64,000 nucleotides of DNA from CBDBZX01 sp965213645. Its GTDB lineage: Bacteria > Deinococcota > Deinococci > Deinococcales > Trueperaceae. The notes under the pieces were generated by a model that ran no database searches, was not told the origin of the DNA, and was given only the letters and a program-made list of their open reading frames with translations. Within the stretch, counting starts at the first letter, position 1; each line of letters begins with the position of its first letter. The stretch lies in NCBI GenBank assembly GCA_965213645.1, contig CBDBZX010000002.1:248001-312000 (forward strand), read 5' to 3'. Shown here piece after piece: positions 17,698-25,710 of this stretch. A program made the translations under genes and the position numbers.

Positions 17698-18553
17698 AGG
17701 TTGTCTTTAGTGGATAGCCACTCGGAACATGGGTAATGGGAACATTAGGGAGCTTCGGTCCCAGCCATTCCGCTAGATACGCCATCCCCGCTTCCTCCGT
17801 CGGCTGATGTCCGACGATAATAAGACCGAGCGTGCGTCCATAGGTTTGAGCGTCACGTACGTATTCGCTCAGTTCCCACTCATTGACCTCGCCGCAGATG
17901 AGCAGGTCGAGCTTGTCATTTGTGATTGAGGGAAGTTGCCAGTAGGGACCTGGCGAGCCTACGAAGAGACCAACACGTTCATGTAGGGAATTTTCGTCAC
18001 CTATCACTTGAACGGTTCTTACGCCAAAAATGCCTTTAACTTGACGGGCTAAATCGTTAAGCGGCGTTGGCGGCAAAACGAAGACGTGCTGACTTCCCCT
18101 CTCCAAATACGTTTCCCATCCCGTCCAGCGGGTTACACCCACGAGGCGTTGGTTGCCCTCCTCTAAATACTTTTGCCATCCCATCTGACGTACGATACCC
18201 GTGTAGATACCGTCGGGCTGGTGCATGTGCCAATAGTCATGATAGCGGAAAATGGCAATGCCGTAAAACTCAAGCCTCTCCGCCTTTCGCTGAATAACTG
18301 CGTCTTCCGGGAACGTCTCCGGGCTGTCGTCGTGATGGTAAAAGGTAGCTTCATGGGTGATGATGAGGTTCGCGCCTAGCGCCGCTGTCTTTTCGATGAC
18401 TTCTGCTGTCGCTAGAAAAGTTGTGACAATACCTGTAACCTCAGCGCTTTCGTCACCGACTTTGAGCGTATCGTTCGAACCACTTAAAGGTCCTCTTTCG
18501 GGCATGTTCGGCGCGGCGGTTTTGAGTACAGCGATGACCTCACCTACGGTCAT
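17696..18553 (-). CDS. NIF3-like dinuclear metal centre protein
   Basis: 285 residues. It has the Nif3/DUF34 layout: MTVGEVIAVLKTAAP at the start, the metal-binding block ANLIITHEATFYHHDD with the clustered histidines, and the C-terminal IIVGHQPTEEAGM where His and Glu complete the dimetal site. The family forms toroidal hexamers with two metals per subunit; its substrate is unsettled, although some members cleave GTP-derived rings. It converges on infB. A perfect 14-bp palindrome lies 68 bp upstream (18621-18634) and may control it. Confidence 0.85.
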   Translation of the reverse strand: MTVGEVIAVLKTAAPNMPERGPLSGSNDTLKVGDESAEVTGIVTTFLATAEVIEKTAALGANLIITHEATFYHHDDSPETFPEDAVIQRKAERLEFYGIAIFRYHDYWHMHQPDGIYTGIVRQMGWQKYLEEGNQRLVGVTRWTGWETYLERGSQHVFVLPPTPLNDLARQVKGIFGVRTVQVIGDENSLHERVGLFVGSPGPYWQLPSITNDKLDLLICGEVNEWELSEYVRDAQTYGRTLGLIIVGHQPTEEAGMAYLAEWLGPKLPNVPITHVPSGYPLKTT

Positions 18554-18620
18554 CGCATTTTAGCTTTCATCGGATAAGTGCCGAGTGGCGCGTAAAGGTA
18601 GACTTGGAACATACACTATT

Positions 18621-18634
18621 GTTACACGTGTAAC
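18621..18634. promoter_or_regulatory. Perfect palindromic operator candidate
   Basis: GTTACACGTGTAAC is a perfect 14-bp palindrome upstream of the NIF3-like gene and next to the left end of a MITE. Its form resembles operators of dimeric TetR-type repressors; no such regulator is encoded in the window. Confidence 0.45.
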
Positions 18635-18638
18635 CTAG

Positions 18639-18829
18639 TACAGCGTTAAATAAACAATGAGTTATGTCATTCTGAGCCCTTTACAGGATAGACTCCGTCG
18701 AAGAATCTCTGACCTTGCTGACTCCTCTGCTAGAGATTGCAAGGCGAGACCCCTCGACTGGCCGAGGCTTAACGCCCGACTTACGTGAACGGGGTGACAA
18801 CAGTGTCTCGAAACTTAGCTAACAGTGTA
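18639..18829. mobile_element. MITE family 1, copy 1 (191 bp)
   Basis: Imperfect inverted ends TACAGCGTTAAATA and TAGCTAACAGTGTA flank a non-coding body with TGTCATTCTGAGCCC, GAAGAATCTCT, GAGACCCCTCG and GGGGTGACAACAG in the same order as in the copy at 32235. The flanks CCTAG (left) and CTTAG (right) look like a slightly decayed 5-bp target duplication. Confidence 0.8.
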
Positions 18830-18852
18830 CTTAGTGGCACGTCTTCAAAAGG

Positions 18853-19371
18853 CTAAGACTGTTTCACCGCCACCGCCGCGTACAGCTCGCGCGGCCCGTA
18901 CCTCGAGGGCCGACGCCCCACCTCACGCACCTCACTTAGCCCCACGCGGGGCGCAAGGGTTTGAAAGCGCCCAAAGGGAACCGGAAACGGAATCCAGGGG
19001 CTGCCTCTCGAGAGGTCGTATTCGACGAGCAAAAAGGTGCCGCCGGGTTTGAGGTGGCGAACGAGCCCTCCTAGTACCCGCTCGTGACGGCGGACGAAGT
19101 GCAGCGCGTTCGCCATGAGGAGGCCGTCTAAAGGGGGTAGCTCGAGCGCCCGAGTAAAGTCCGCTTGTAAGGGGATAATCGTTCCTCGCTCAGGTTCGCG
19201 CTCGGCTAGATGTGAGGGTTGCCGGTCTACGGCGAAAACTTGTCCCTCTGGGCCGAGCAGATCAGCTAGGGCTCGAGTAAAGACCCCCGAGCCCGCGCCG
19301 AGGTCAGCCCATACGCCACCTTTATTCGGCACACCTGCGCGAATGAGGCTCACGGCGTCGGTATGGTTCAC
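18853..19371 (-). CDS. Class I SAM-dependent methyltransferase
   Basis: 172 residues. The SAM-binding motif I VWADLGAGSGVFTRAL is clear, with acidic motif II FAVDRQ, and PLDGLLMANALHFV as the motif IV region. Start GTG at 19371 has no Shine-Dalgarno box but a TATGCT -10 box 5 nt upstream, which fits a leaderless mRNA. Substrate unknown; the short length suggests a small-molecule enzyme of the methyltransferase type 11 kind. It seems to be transcribed alone. Confidence 0.85.
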   Translation of the reverse strand: MNHTDAVSLIRAGVPNKGGVWADLGAGSGVFTRALADLLGPEGQVFAVDRQPSHLAEREPERGTIIPLQADFTRALELPPLDGLLMANALHFVRRHERVLGGLVRHLKPGGTFLLVEYDLSRGSPWIPFPVPFGRFQTLAPRVGLSEVREVGRRPSRYGPRELYAAVAVKQS

Positions 19372-19533
19372 ACTTCAGCATAGCGGTGCGTAGGGTTGGG
19401 CTGAGTTAGCTAAGGTCGCACTAGTGTTCGGTTGTGACGGCTGCTCATGTCTCGCCTAAAAACCTGTTATGATAGATAGCTGCTGCAAAGCGCAGCGAGC
19501 CTATAAGAAAGACATGAAAAAATCTGCACAAAG

Positions 19534-19544
19534 AAAGGAGGTGA
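19534..19544 (+). promoter_or_regulatory. Near-perfect Shine-Dalgarno of rpsF
   Basis: AAAGGAGGTGA matches the anti-Shine-Dalgarno completely and fixes the GTG start at 19548. A possible -10 TATGAT lies at 19468-19473 without a good -35. Confidence 0.8.
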
Positions 19545-19547
19545 ACC

Positions 19548-19898
19548 GTGCCAACCTACAAGCTCAACGTTATTTTGGACCCCAACTTGAACGAGTCGCA
19601 GCTTCAGATTGAAAAGGACGCTGTAACTACGCAGGTGGAACGAGCCGAAGGCGAGATTACTGAAGTAGACGAGTGGGGCAACAAGCGCCTCGCGTACCCG
19701 ATTCGCAAACTCAACGAAGGGTATTACCTCATCTACTCGCTGACCTTACCTGAAAGCGCACCCAAAACGGTCGAAGGAAACTTGAGACTGCGTGACAACG
19801 TCATGCGCGTCTTAGCAACCAGAGACCGCCCAGAGCAGCGCACCCGCAAGCCTAGAAAACCCAGAGAAGAACGAGCAGCCCCTCAGACTCGTAACTAG
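19548..19898 (+). CDS. rpsF: 30S ribosomal protein bS6
   Basis: 116 residues; binds 16S rRNA together with bS18 on the 30S platform. It has the family's single alpha-beta sandwich: YKLNVILDPNLNESQ, then EWGNKRLAYPIRKLNEGYYL and LRLRDNVMRVLATRD, followed by a basic tail RTRKPRKPREERAA. GTG start with a strong ribosome-binding site. First gene of rpsF-ssb-rpsR-rplI, a conserved bacterial order. Confidence 0.97.
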   Translation: MPTYKLNVILDPNLNESQLQIEKDAVTTQVERAEGEITEVDEWGNKRLAYPIRKLNEGYYLIYSLTLPESAPKTVEGNLRLRDNVMRVLATRDRPEQRTRKPRKPREERAAPQTRN

Positions 19899-19947
19899 AC
19901 TCGAACAGAGGCAATAACGCACATCGTGACTATAAAAGGAGAAAGAC

Positions 19948-20799
19948 ATGGCAAGAGGCTTTAACAGCGTCCAGTTTGCAGGCACCCTGACCCAAGCACC
20001 GGAGATGAAATATACCGCCGGTGGTTTAGCGATTCTCGAGCTCAACTTAGGCGGCAACGACCATGTAATCGGCACTGACGGTCAAGCGCGAGACTTAGCG
20101 TGGTATCACCGCGTGACGGTCTTTGGCAAGCAGGCCGAGTATTTGGCGGATCAGTTGGAAGCGGGAAGTCCCGTTTTTGTAGACGGACGCCTTAACTACC
20201 GCACTTGGGAAGACCAAAACGGCCAGAAGAGGAGCGCTTTAGGCATCAACGCGATTCGCGTCGAAGCCTTGCAGCACGGTCCGCGCAAAGAGCCCACCGT
20301 TTTGGATGCAAGAGGTCAGGAGCGCCTAACGAACGCGCTCAATCAGGTCACTATCATCGGTAACTTGATTAAAGACGCTGAGCTTCGCTATACCCCGTCG
20401 GGCGACGCGGTAACGCGCTTTGTCGTCGCGGTGAACGACCAGTACCGCGACCGGAACGGTCAGGACCAAGAGAACGTTCACTTTATAGAGGTGAACGTGT
20501 GGCGCGAGTTGGCGGAAAGTTGCGCCGAACTCGCCAAAGGCGACCCTGTGATGGTCATGGGGCGTTTGGTCACGGACAATTGGACCGACAAAGACGGCAA
20601 CCGCAACTATAAGGACAAGCTCGAGGGGATGCGTGTTGAATACTTGACCCGTGGTCCCGGTGGTGGTGGCACCGGAACCCGTCCTAGCGCAAACGCGAAT
20701 AGGGACGCCCAAAGGGGTCAGGAAACGAGTCGTAAGGGCGCAAATTCAGCCCTGGACATCGACGAGGAGTTTCCACCAGAAGAGGATTTACCTTTCTAA
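19948..20799 (+). CDS. ssb: Single-stranded DNA-binding protein with two OB folds
   Basis: 283 residues, about twice a standard bacterial SSB. Two OB folds are visible: residues 1-110 (ARGFNSVQFAGTLTQAPEMKY, then YHRVTVFGKQAEYLA) and about 125-235 (LNQVTIIGNLIKDAELRY, then VNVWRELAESCAELAKGD). A glycine-rich linker and the acidic tip DEEFPPEEDLPF follow; this tip recruits repair proteins in other SSBs. The two-fold form acts as a dimer and is typical of Deinococcus-Thermus, which is the best phylum marker in the window. Its stop codon is directly followed by the rpsR start. Confidence 0.98.
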   Translation: MARGFNSVQFAGTLTQAPEMKYTAGGLAILELNLGGNDHVIGTDGQARDLAWYHRVTVFGKQAEYLADQLEAGSPVFVDGRLNYRTWEDQNGQKRSALGINAIRVEALQHGPRKEPTVLDARGQERLTNALNQVTIIGNLIKDAELRYTPSGDAVTRFVVAVNDQYRDRNGQDQENVHFIEVNVWRELAESCAELAKGDPVMVMGRLVTDNWTDKDGNRNYKDKLEGMRVEYLTRGPGGGGTGTRPSANANRDAQRGQETSRKGANSALDIDEEFPPEEDLPF

Positions 20800-21087
20800 A
20801 TGGCACAAGATAGAGGAAAACGAAGAGGCAGTAGCAGCCGCGATGACAAGCGCGGAGGCCGCAGAGGTCGCCGCCCCAAGGTCTGCCCCTTTTGCACCGG
20901 CGAACAAGAAGTGACGGACTACCACGACGCCAGGATGCTGCGCAGGTTCATCTCCGACACGGCGAAAATTTTGCCGCGTCGCCGCACCGGGGTGTGCGGT
21001 AAGCACCAGCGTAGGCTCGCTACGACGATCAAGCGTGCGCGGATGTTGGCGATTGTGCCGATTACGGAGAAGTTGGTACGTCGATGA
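20800..21087 (+). CDS. rpsR: 30S ribosomal protein bS18, zinc-binding form
   Basis: 95 residues; platform protein of the 30S subunit that pairs with bS6. Basic Gly/Arg-rich N terminus, then CPFC, YHDARMLRRFISDTAKILPRRRTGVC, and GKHQRRLATTIKRARMLAIVPI. The CPFC pair with the later Cys and His is the zinc-binding (C+) form. The ATG follows the ssb stop codon with no gap, so translation is coupled. Confidence 0.97.
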   Translation: MAQDRGKRRGSSSRDDKRGGRRGRRPKVCPFCTGEQEVTDYHDARMLRRFISDTAKILPRRRTGVCGKHQRRLATTIKRARMLAIVPITEKLVRR

Positions 21088-21094
21088 AGCTCTT

Positions 21095-21135
21095 AGAGGT
21101 ATCATCTATAAAGAAGCGTCAGAGGTATCATCTAT
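21095..21135 (+). repeat. 15-bp direct repeat carrying the rplI ribosome-binding site
   Basis: AGAGGTATCATCTAT occurs at 21095-21109 and again at 21121-21135. The second copy supplies both the Shine-Dalgarno (AGAGG) and the first two bases of the rplI ATG at 21134. Confidence 0.75.
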
Positions 21136-21700
21136 GAACGTGATTTTGCTAGAACCTGTTGACAACCTTGGCGAAGCCGGGGATATGGTCAACGTTAAGC
21201 CGGGTTACGCACGTAACTTTTTAGTCCCGCGCAGTTTGGCGCTGCCCGCGACGCAGGCGAACAAAGCCGAACTCGACGCGCGGCTTCAGCAACGCGCCAA
21301 GCAACTCTCCGAGCGCAAGTCCGACGCGCAACGCCTCAAGGAACTCTTGGGCGACGCAGGCGTCGAGATTCGCGTGCGTGCGGGTGAAGAGCGTATCTAC
21401 GGCTCCGTAGGCAATAGAGACATCGCTGAGGCCGTTGAAAAGGCTTACGAGGTTGAGATTGACCGCCGTAAGTTGGACCTCTCCGAGCCGATTCGGACGC
21501 TAGGTGAGTACACCATAATCTATAAGCCACACCCTGATGTGCCCATCGACCTCAAGGTGCTCGTACTGAGCGATGACCCGAACGCGCCGCTGCCGACCTC
21601 GGCGCAGGCTAAGCCTACTGCGTCTGCGGAGCAACCTGCTGAGGCTGAAACCGCAGACGAGCAGCAGAACCGGACGAGCAAACAGAGGCTTAGTCCTTAG
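21134..21700 (+). CDS. rplI: 50S ribosomal protein bL9
   Basis: 188 residues. ATG 21134 begins the universal N-terminal domain MNVILLEPVDNLGEAGD with VKPGYARNFLVPR; a frame extending further upstream has no family match. Helix and C-terminal domain follow (ERIYGSVGNRDIAEAV, LGEYTIIYKPHPDVPIDLKV). The C terminus extends about 35 residues beyond the usual 150 with a low-complexity Ala/Pro/Glu tail. Last gene of the cluster, followed by a strong terminator. Confidence 0.96.
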   Translation: MNVILLEPVDNLGEAGDMVNVKPGYARNFLVPRSLALPATQANKAELDARLQQRAKQLSERKSDAQRLKELLGDAGVEIRVRAGEERIYGSVGNRDIAEAVEKAYEVEIDRRKLDLSEPIRTLGEYTIIYKPHPDVPIDLKVLVLSDDPNAPLPTSAQAKPTASAEQPAEAETADEQQNRTSKQRLSP

Positions 21701-21709
21701 AACAATCAT

Positions 21710-21747
21710 AAGAAAAGAGGTCGAGTTTGACTCGACCTCTTTTCTTC
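21710..21747. terminator. Strong bidirectional terminator
   Basis: A perfect 16-bp stem (21710-21725 with 21731-21746) around loop TTTGA, with A-rich 5' and T-rich 3' flanks, between the converging rplI and the gene at 21763. The stem centre is GAGGTCGAG. Confidence 0.93.
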
Positions 21748-21762
21748 GTACCTATCTTTTGC

Positions 21763-22335
21763 TCAGTTGGCTCGAGCCACCCCAACCTCACCGCTGTTGA
21801 AGCAGAACCAATACGTCTCACTGCACGCATTGTCAGAATATGCAAAATGAGCGCCCAAAAAGAGCGTGCGTCCACCCTCGTCCACCATGAACGCGGCGAC
21901 TCGTCCGCCACCTTCATGAAACTCGGCTGTGCCTTCGGTTGCCGTAAAGGTCGCACTGACCTTACCGTCCTCTAGGAGCGTTAAGGTGAGAGGGTAGTCT
22001 GCGCTCAGGTCGTAGGTTGCATTTTGCTCTGCTTCGGGTGCGCCGCTAAACTCGAGCCCCAACGCCAGCACCGCGTCTTCATTGGTTTCAAAAGCGAACC
22101 CTGTTGGGCTGACCTCTCTCACCGCAAGGTCGCCCGCGCTGAAATCAAAATTCCCGGCGACAGCGTCCGAGAGGTGCAAACTGAGGAGCGGTGCACGGTA
22201 GGGCGCAGATGGACTGACCTGTCCGAGTTGCCAGGTTGCTACACCTACTAAGCTCAGCAAAACGAATGCGATGAGGCTTTTGATCCCCTTAGCACCGACT
22301 AGTGAAGTGGGCCGTGTGACCGGATTGACTTTCAT
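21763..22335 (-). CDS. Membrane-anchored hypothetical protein
   Basis: 190 residues. A basic N terminus is followed by one hydrophobic segment (SLIAFVLLSLVGVATW, about 20-36), probably an uncleaved anchor, then an extracytoplasmic beta-rich domain with tracts such as YPLTLTLLEDGKVSATFTATEGTAEF. Two cysteines near the end (ACSETYWFCF) could form a disulfide. Start supported by AAGGAGG upstream. Family not recognised. The stop region contains the palindrome GGCTCGAGCC (21769). Confidence 0.72.
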   Translation of the reverse strand: MKVNPVTRPTSLVGAKGIKSLIAFVLLSLVGVATWQLGQVSPSAPYRAPLLSLHLSDAVAGNFDFSAGDLAVREVSPTGFAFETNEDAVLALGLEFSGAPEAEQNATYDLSADYPLTLTLLEDGKVSATFTATEGTAEFHEGGGRVAAFMVDEGGRTLFLGAHFAYSDNACSETYWFCFNSGEVGVARAN

Positions 22336-22473
22336 GTCCGACCTCCTTACTAAGAGGTTAAGAGGTCACAGAGCGAGAATCAAAAGGCTTGGACGGTTGA
22401 TGCTGCGTCATCTATCGAAAATTTAGATGGATGATTATACACGTCTATCACGCTGGGTGCGCTAAAGTAAAGG

Positions 22474-23424
22474 ATGAAACTTCAGCAGCTTAGAGCCTTG
22501 CTCGCTGTCCTCGAGGCCGGTAGTTTCGGCGGCGCGGCCCTAGACCTCGGCGTGGCGCAGTCGTCCCTAAGCTACGCGGTTGCCGAACTCGAGCGCGAAC
22601 TCGGCGTGAAGCTGATGCAACGTGGACGCTTCGGCGCAGAACCTACCGAGGTCGGTTCTAAGGTTGCGACTCACGCCAGAGGTATCGTGAAGCTGACTGA
22701 GGTGATTCAGCAAGAGGCGGACCTCTCGAGAGGTGAGATTACAGGGACGCTCAACGTGGCGACCTTTCGCAGTGCGGCGGGGAAGATTATCCCCAAAGCT
22801 ATCGCTCTACTCAGGCGCGACTATCCTGACTTGCATGTGCGCTTTTTGGAGATAGACAATGAAGGTCCGAGTAGCAACGAGAAGCGGCAACTGGTACGCG
22901 AGCACCGCGCCGACATCGCGTTTGTCGATACCGAAGCAGAAGACGACCTGCTGACCTGGAAGCTGATGCGCGACCCCTACCGCGCCCTTGTACATACAAG
23001 CGATCCCCGAGAGGTTCTCACTTGGTCTGAGCTTGCGCAGATGAGCCTTATCCTAAGTGGTCATATCATGTGTGGAGGGTACGTCAAACGCTACGCTCAA
23101 ACGTTAGCGCTCGACTTGCAACCTGCTTTTGACGTACAAGAAGACTCTACGGTAGTGCGCATGGTTTCCGAGGGGCTAGGCGTCGGCATCTTGCCTGAAT
23201 TTGCCATTGATGAGCTGCCCGAAAACGTGAAAGTGGTGCCGCTAGATTATCTCTTAGAGCGCATTATTTACGTTACGATTGCGCCTAACAGCCTTAAAAT
23301 CCCTGGCGTAAGGGTGTTTCTTAACGTGCTCAAAATGCAGTTTCCCGACAGTGAGCTGCCGAGGCTCGAGCTCCAGCCTACCTCTAGCGAACGTGAAGAA
23401 GACAAGAAAGAGGCTCGAGTTTAG
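22474..23424 (+). CDS. LysR-family transcriptional regulator
   Basis: 316 residues. N-terminal winged helix-turn-helix (MKLQQLRALLAVLEAGSFGGAALDLGVAQSSLSYAVAELERELG) and a substrate-binding domain (LNVATFRSAAGKIIPKAIALL, VSEGLGVGILPEFAI). It does not have an obvious divergent target: the neighbour upstream is on the minus strand 138 bp away, so that gene or autoregulation are the possible targets. A TAAAGT box and an AAAGG Shine-Dalgarno both lie directly before the ATG. Effector unknown. Confidence 0.92.
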   Translation: MKLQQLRALLAVLEAGSFGGAALDLGVAQSSLSYAVAELERELGVKLMQRGRFGAEPTEVGSKVATHARGIVKLTEVIQQEADLSRGEITGTLNVATFRSAAGKIIPKAIALLRRDYPDLHVRFLEIDNEGPSSNEKRQLVREHRADIAFVDTEAEDDLLTWKLMRDPYRALVHTSDPREVLTWSELAQMSLILSGHIMCGGYVKRYAQTLALDLQPAFDVQEDSTVVRMVSEGLGVGILPEFAIDELPENVKVVPLDYLLERIIYVTIAPNSLKIPGVRVFLNVLKMQFPDSELPRLELQPTSSEREEDKKEARV

Positions 23425-23437
23425 ACTCGAGCCTCTT
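23408..23437. terminator. Bidirectional terminator containing the LysR stop codon
   Basis: AAGAGGCTCGAGT (23408-23420) pairs perfectly with ACTCGAGCCTCTT (23425-23437); the 4-nt loop TTAG contains the regulator's TAG stop. It lies between two converging genes. Confidence 0.8.
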
Positions 23438-23454
23438 CGCTAAAACGAATTAAA

Positions 23455-23940
23455 TTAGAAGTTGTAGTTCGCGCCAACGGCTAAACCAAAGTATGTAAAC
23501 GCACCGCCGCCGCCAAAGACAGGGTCAACGCGCAGTTCGCCGAAACCTGAGACAACGTCGCTAAAAGGATACTCAGCGCCGCCACGAACGCTCAAGCCGA
23601 ACCGCACAGAATCTGCGAAGTAGAGTCTAGGACCGCCACCTACATAGATACCAAGGGGCGTATCGCCCTCGAGTTCAAAGTTATAGAGTGCGTTCGCTCC
23701 GATGTTGAAGCCACCGTCGAAAAGTACGCCTAGATCAAAACGGGCGTCGAGGTTTTCAGCTAACACATCTTGAATGCCGAACTGTCCCGCAATTGACCCC
23801 GTCACATCGGGCGAAAAGATAAGCCCTAACGACGCACCCGCGTAATAGTCCGTTGTCGCCGTGTCGTCAATCGTTTGAGCGTTAGCGGCTCCCAATCCTA
23901 AAGCGAGAACCCCTGCCAATGTAATCAATAGTTTACGCAT
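23455..23940 (-). CDS. Outer-membrane beta-barrel protein
   Basis: 161 residues. Cleavable signal peptide (MRKLLITLAGVLALGLGAANA) followed by alternating amphipathic strands (YYAGASLGLIF, IYVGGGPRLYF, VRFGLSVRGGAEYPF, YFGLAVGANYNF) and a terminal Phe, the usual mark of an outer-membrane barrel. About eight strands fit this length, in the OmpA-barrel/OmpW range. Function unknown. GGAGGGAG lies upstream of the ATG. The presence of an outer-membrane protein agrees with the diderm envelope of many Deinococcota. Confidence 0.8.
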   Translation of the reverse strand: MRKLLITLAGVLALGLGAANAQTIDDTATTDYYAGASLGLIFSPDVTGSIAGQFGIQDVLAENLDARFDLGVLFDGGFNIGANALYNFELEGDTPLGIYVGGGPRLYFADSVRFGLSVRGGAEYPFSDVVSGFGELRVDPVFGGGGAFTYFGLAVGANYNF

Positions 23941-24167
23941 ATTTCTTTACTCCCTCCGAGTTTAAGTGAGAAATTTTAAGTATCTCCCACGCTGTCGCCT
24001 TTATAACACGCATTTTTGTTCCGCTACAAGTAGGAAGGGCTACAGCTTTTGTGAGCACGCTACACAATTTAGGCGCTAAGCACCCGCTATACTAGCGATT
24101 TTTAGCACCACAAGTGAGTTAGAATGCGTGAGCCAGGGAAAAAATGAGGTTGTTGCGACGACCTTCT

Positions 24168-24518
24168 TCACTCTTCGCGGCTGCGCTCTTGGTAGCGCCG
24201 CTTCGCCTCTCTCGGCTGGGGCGTCGCGCGGTTGCAAGGGGGCAACGCGCCGTGACGCGCCCTATACGCCGCTAGATGCGCTGCTTCGTCCGCTTGCGGC
24301 ACGCGGCTGTAGGCGTAGCGCCAATAGAGGGCACGCTCAGCGATACAGGCGTTCTTGGCGAGGTGCTGGCGGATGCGGTTCGGCACGTCCTTGGCGGACT
24401 GACCGACGTAGAGAAGCCTCTTCTTTTCGTCAGCGAGTTCGTAGACGCCGGGCATAGCGTCACGTCCACGTGGCGCGGGCAGCGCGGCGAGCTTGCGCCA
24501 GCGAGCGCTTATCGCCAT
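24168..24518 (-). CDS. GIY-YIG domain protein
   Basis: About 116 residues. GIY-YIG core: PGVYELADEKKRLLYVGQS, then VPNRIRQHLA, with the conserved Arg and a following acidic segment ADEAAHLAAYRARHG. Such single-domain proteins resemble endonuclease modules; the role is unknown. ATG 24518 is preferred to the TTG at 24563, but neither has a good ribosome-binding site. It lies downstream of era on the same strand, separated by about 100 bases. Confidence 0.78.
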   Translation of the reverse strand: MAISARWRKLAALPAPRGRDAMPGVYELADEKKRLLYVGQSAKDVPNRIRQHLAKNACIAERALYWRYAYSRVPQADEAAHLAAYRARHGALPPCNRATPQPREAKRRYQERSREE

Positions 24519-24620
24519 GATGCTAGGTCCCCTATCGGCAGCGAGGGTAGGTAGTGTAGGCAAGGCGTCATGAGATAGAGGGGTCGGTCCAGGCCCGACA
24601 AGAGGTCAAAAGGCTCCGAG

Positions 24621-25532
24621 TCAGTTCTCATAACCGAGTTCACGCAACGCTTCGCGGTCTTCGCGCCACGCTTTATGCACCGTGACTTCTAGGTCTAAAT
24701 AGATTTTCTGCCCCACAAAGATCTCTAACTGCTTGCGCGCTGTGCGCCCGATCTCGCGAATCATGCTGCCCCCTTTGCCTAACACGATCATGCGGTGGTT
24801 GGCGCGTTCGACCCAGATTTCTGCCAAGATGTAGAGCGGTTTGCCCTCTTCCTCGGGCTCGCGCACCTCTAAGACCTGTACGGCGACAGCGTAGGGCAGC
24901 TCTTGGCGCAGGTGCGTCATGGCGCTCTCGCGGATGAGTTCGGCTAGCCAATCCTCCCTCGACTGGTCGCTGCGGATATCCGCAGGAAAGAAAAAGGGGC
25001 CTTCGGGCAAGTCCACGAAGAGGTCTTCGCGGAGCGCGTAGACGGCCTCGGGATCGTCCAGAGCGCTTAGGCTGTAGACCTCTCTGACGCTGGGCAAGAG
25101 GTCTCTGTACAGCGCCAACGCTTCATCTGGATACTTGGCCGCGTCGAGCTTATTACCGATCAGATAGATAGGCGTCGTAGGGTCGATGCCGCGCAGCAGC
25201 CGCGCGACCTCTTTGTCTTCGTCGCCCGGCGGCCTGCGCAGGTCTACGAGCCACAAAATGCGGTCTACGTCGGCAATGGCGGTGCGTACCTCGCGGTTCA
25301 TGTAGTCGCCTAAGGCGTCCTGAGCGCGGTGATAGCCTGGCGTATCTACAAAGATAAGCTGGCGGTTCCCTTCGCTGTAAACGCCGCGCACGCCGCGCCG
25401 CGTCGTTTGCGGCTTGGAGGTAATCGGCGCGACTTTAACCCCTAACAGGGTGTTGAGCAAAGTGGATTTGCCGACGTTGGGCTTGCCTAAAATGGCGACG
25501 AACCCCGAATAGGTGATCTCTGAGTCAGACAT
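24621..25532 (-). CDS. era: GTPase Era
   Basis: 303 residues; 16S rRNA-binding GTPase in 30S assembly. GTPase domain with G1 GKPNVGKS, G2 region TTRRGVRG, G3 DTPGYH, G4 NKLD and G5 SAL, followed by a C-terminal KH domain (EIWVERANHRMIVLGKGGSMIREIG). The ATG at 25532 has AAGGAG 6 nt upstream; a longer frame to 25583 has no support. Located downstream of the initiator tRNA gene on the same strand. Confidence 0.97.
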   Translation of the reverse strand: MSDSEITYSGFVAILGKPNVGKSTLLNTLLGVKVAPITSKPQTTRRGVRGVYSEGNRQLIFVDTPGYHRAQDALGDYMNREVRTAIADVDRILWLVDLRRPPGDEDKEVARLLRGIDPTTPIYLIGNKLDAAKYPDEALALYRDLLPSVREVYSLSALDDPEAVYALREDLFVDLPEGPFFFPADIRSDQSREDWLAELIRESAMTHLRQELPYAVAVQVLEVREPEEEGKPLYILAEIWVERANHRMIVLGKGGSMIREIGRTARKQLEIFVGQKIYLDLEVTVHKAWREDREALRELGYEN

Positions 25533-25633
25533 GTGTGCTCCTTGGATGTAACGGACGTACACGAAAAACGAAGATGATACCAAATCATAAGAAAAGGCCC
25601 GCAGTAGCGTCTACCGTGAGCCTGTTCGAAGGT

Positions 25634-25710
<77 letters not shown>

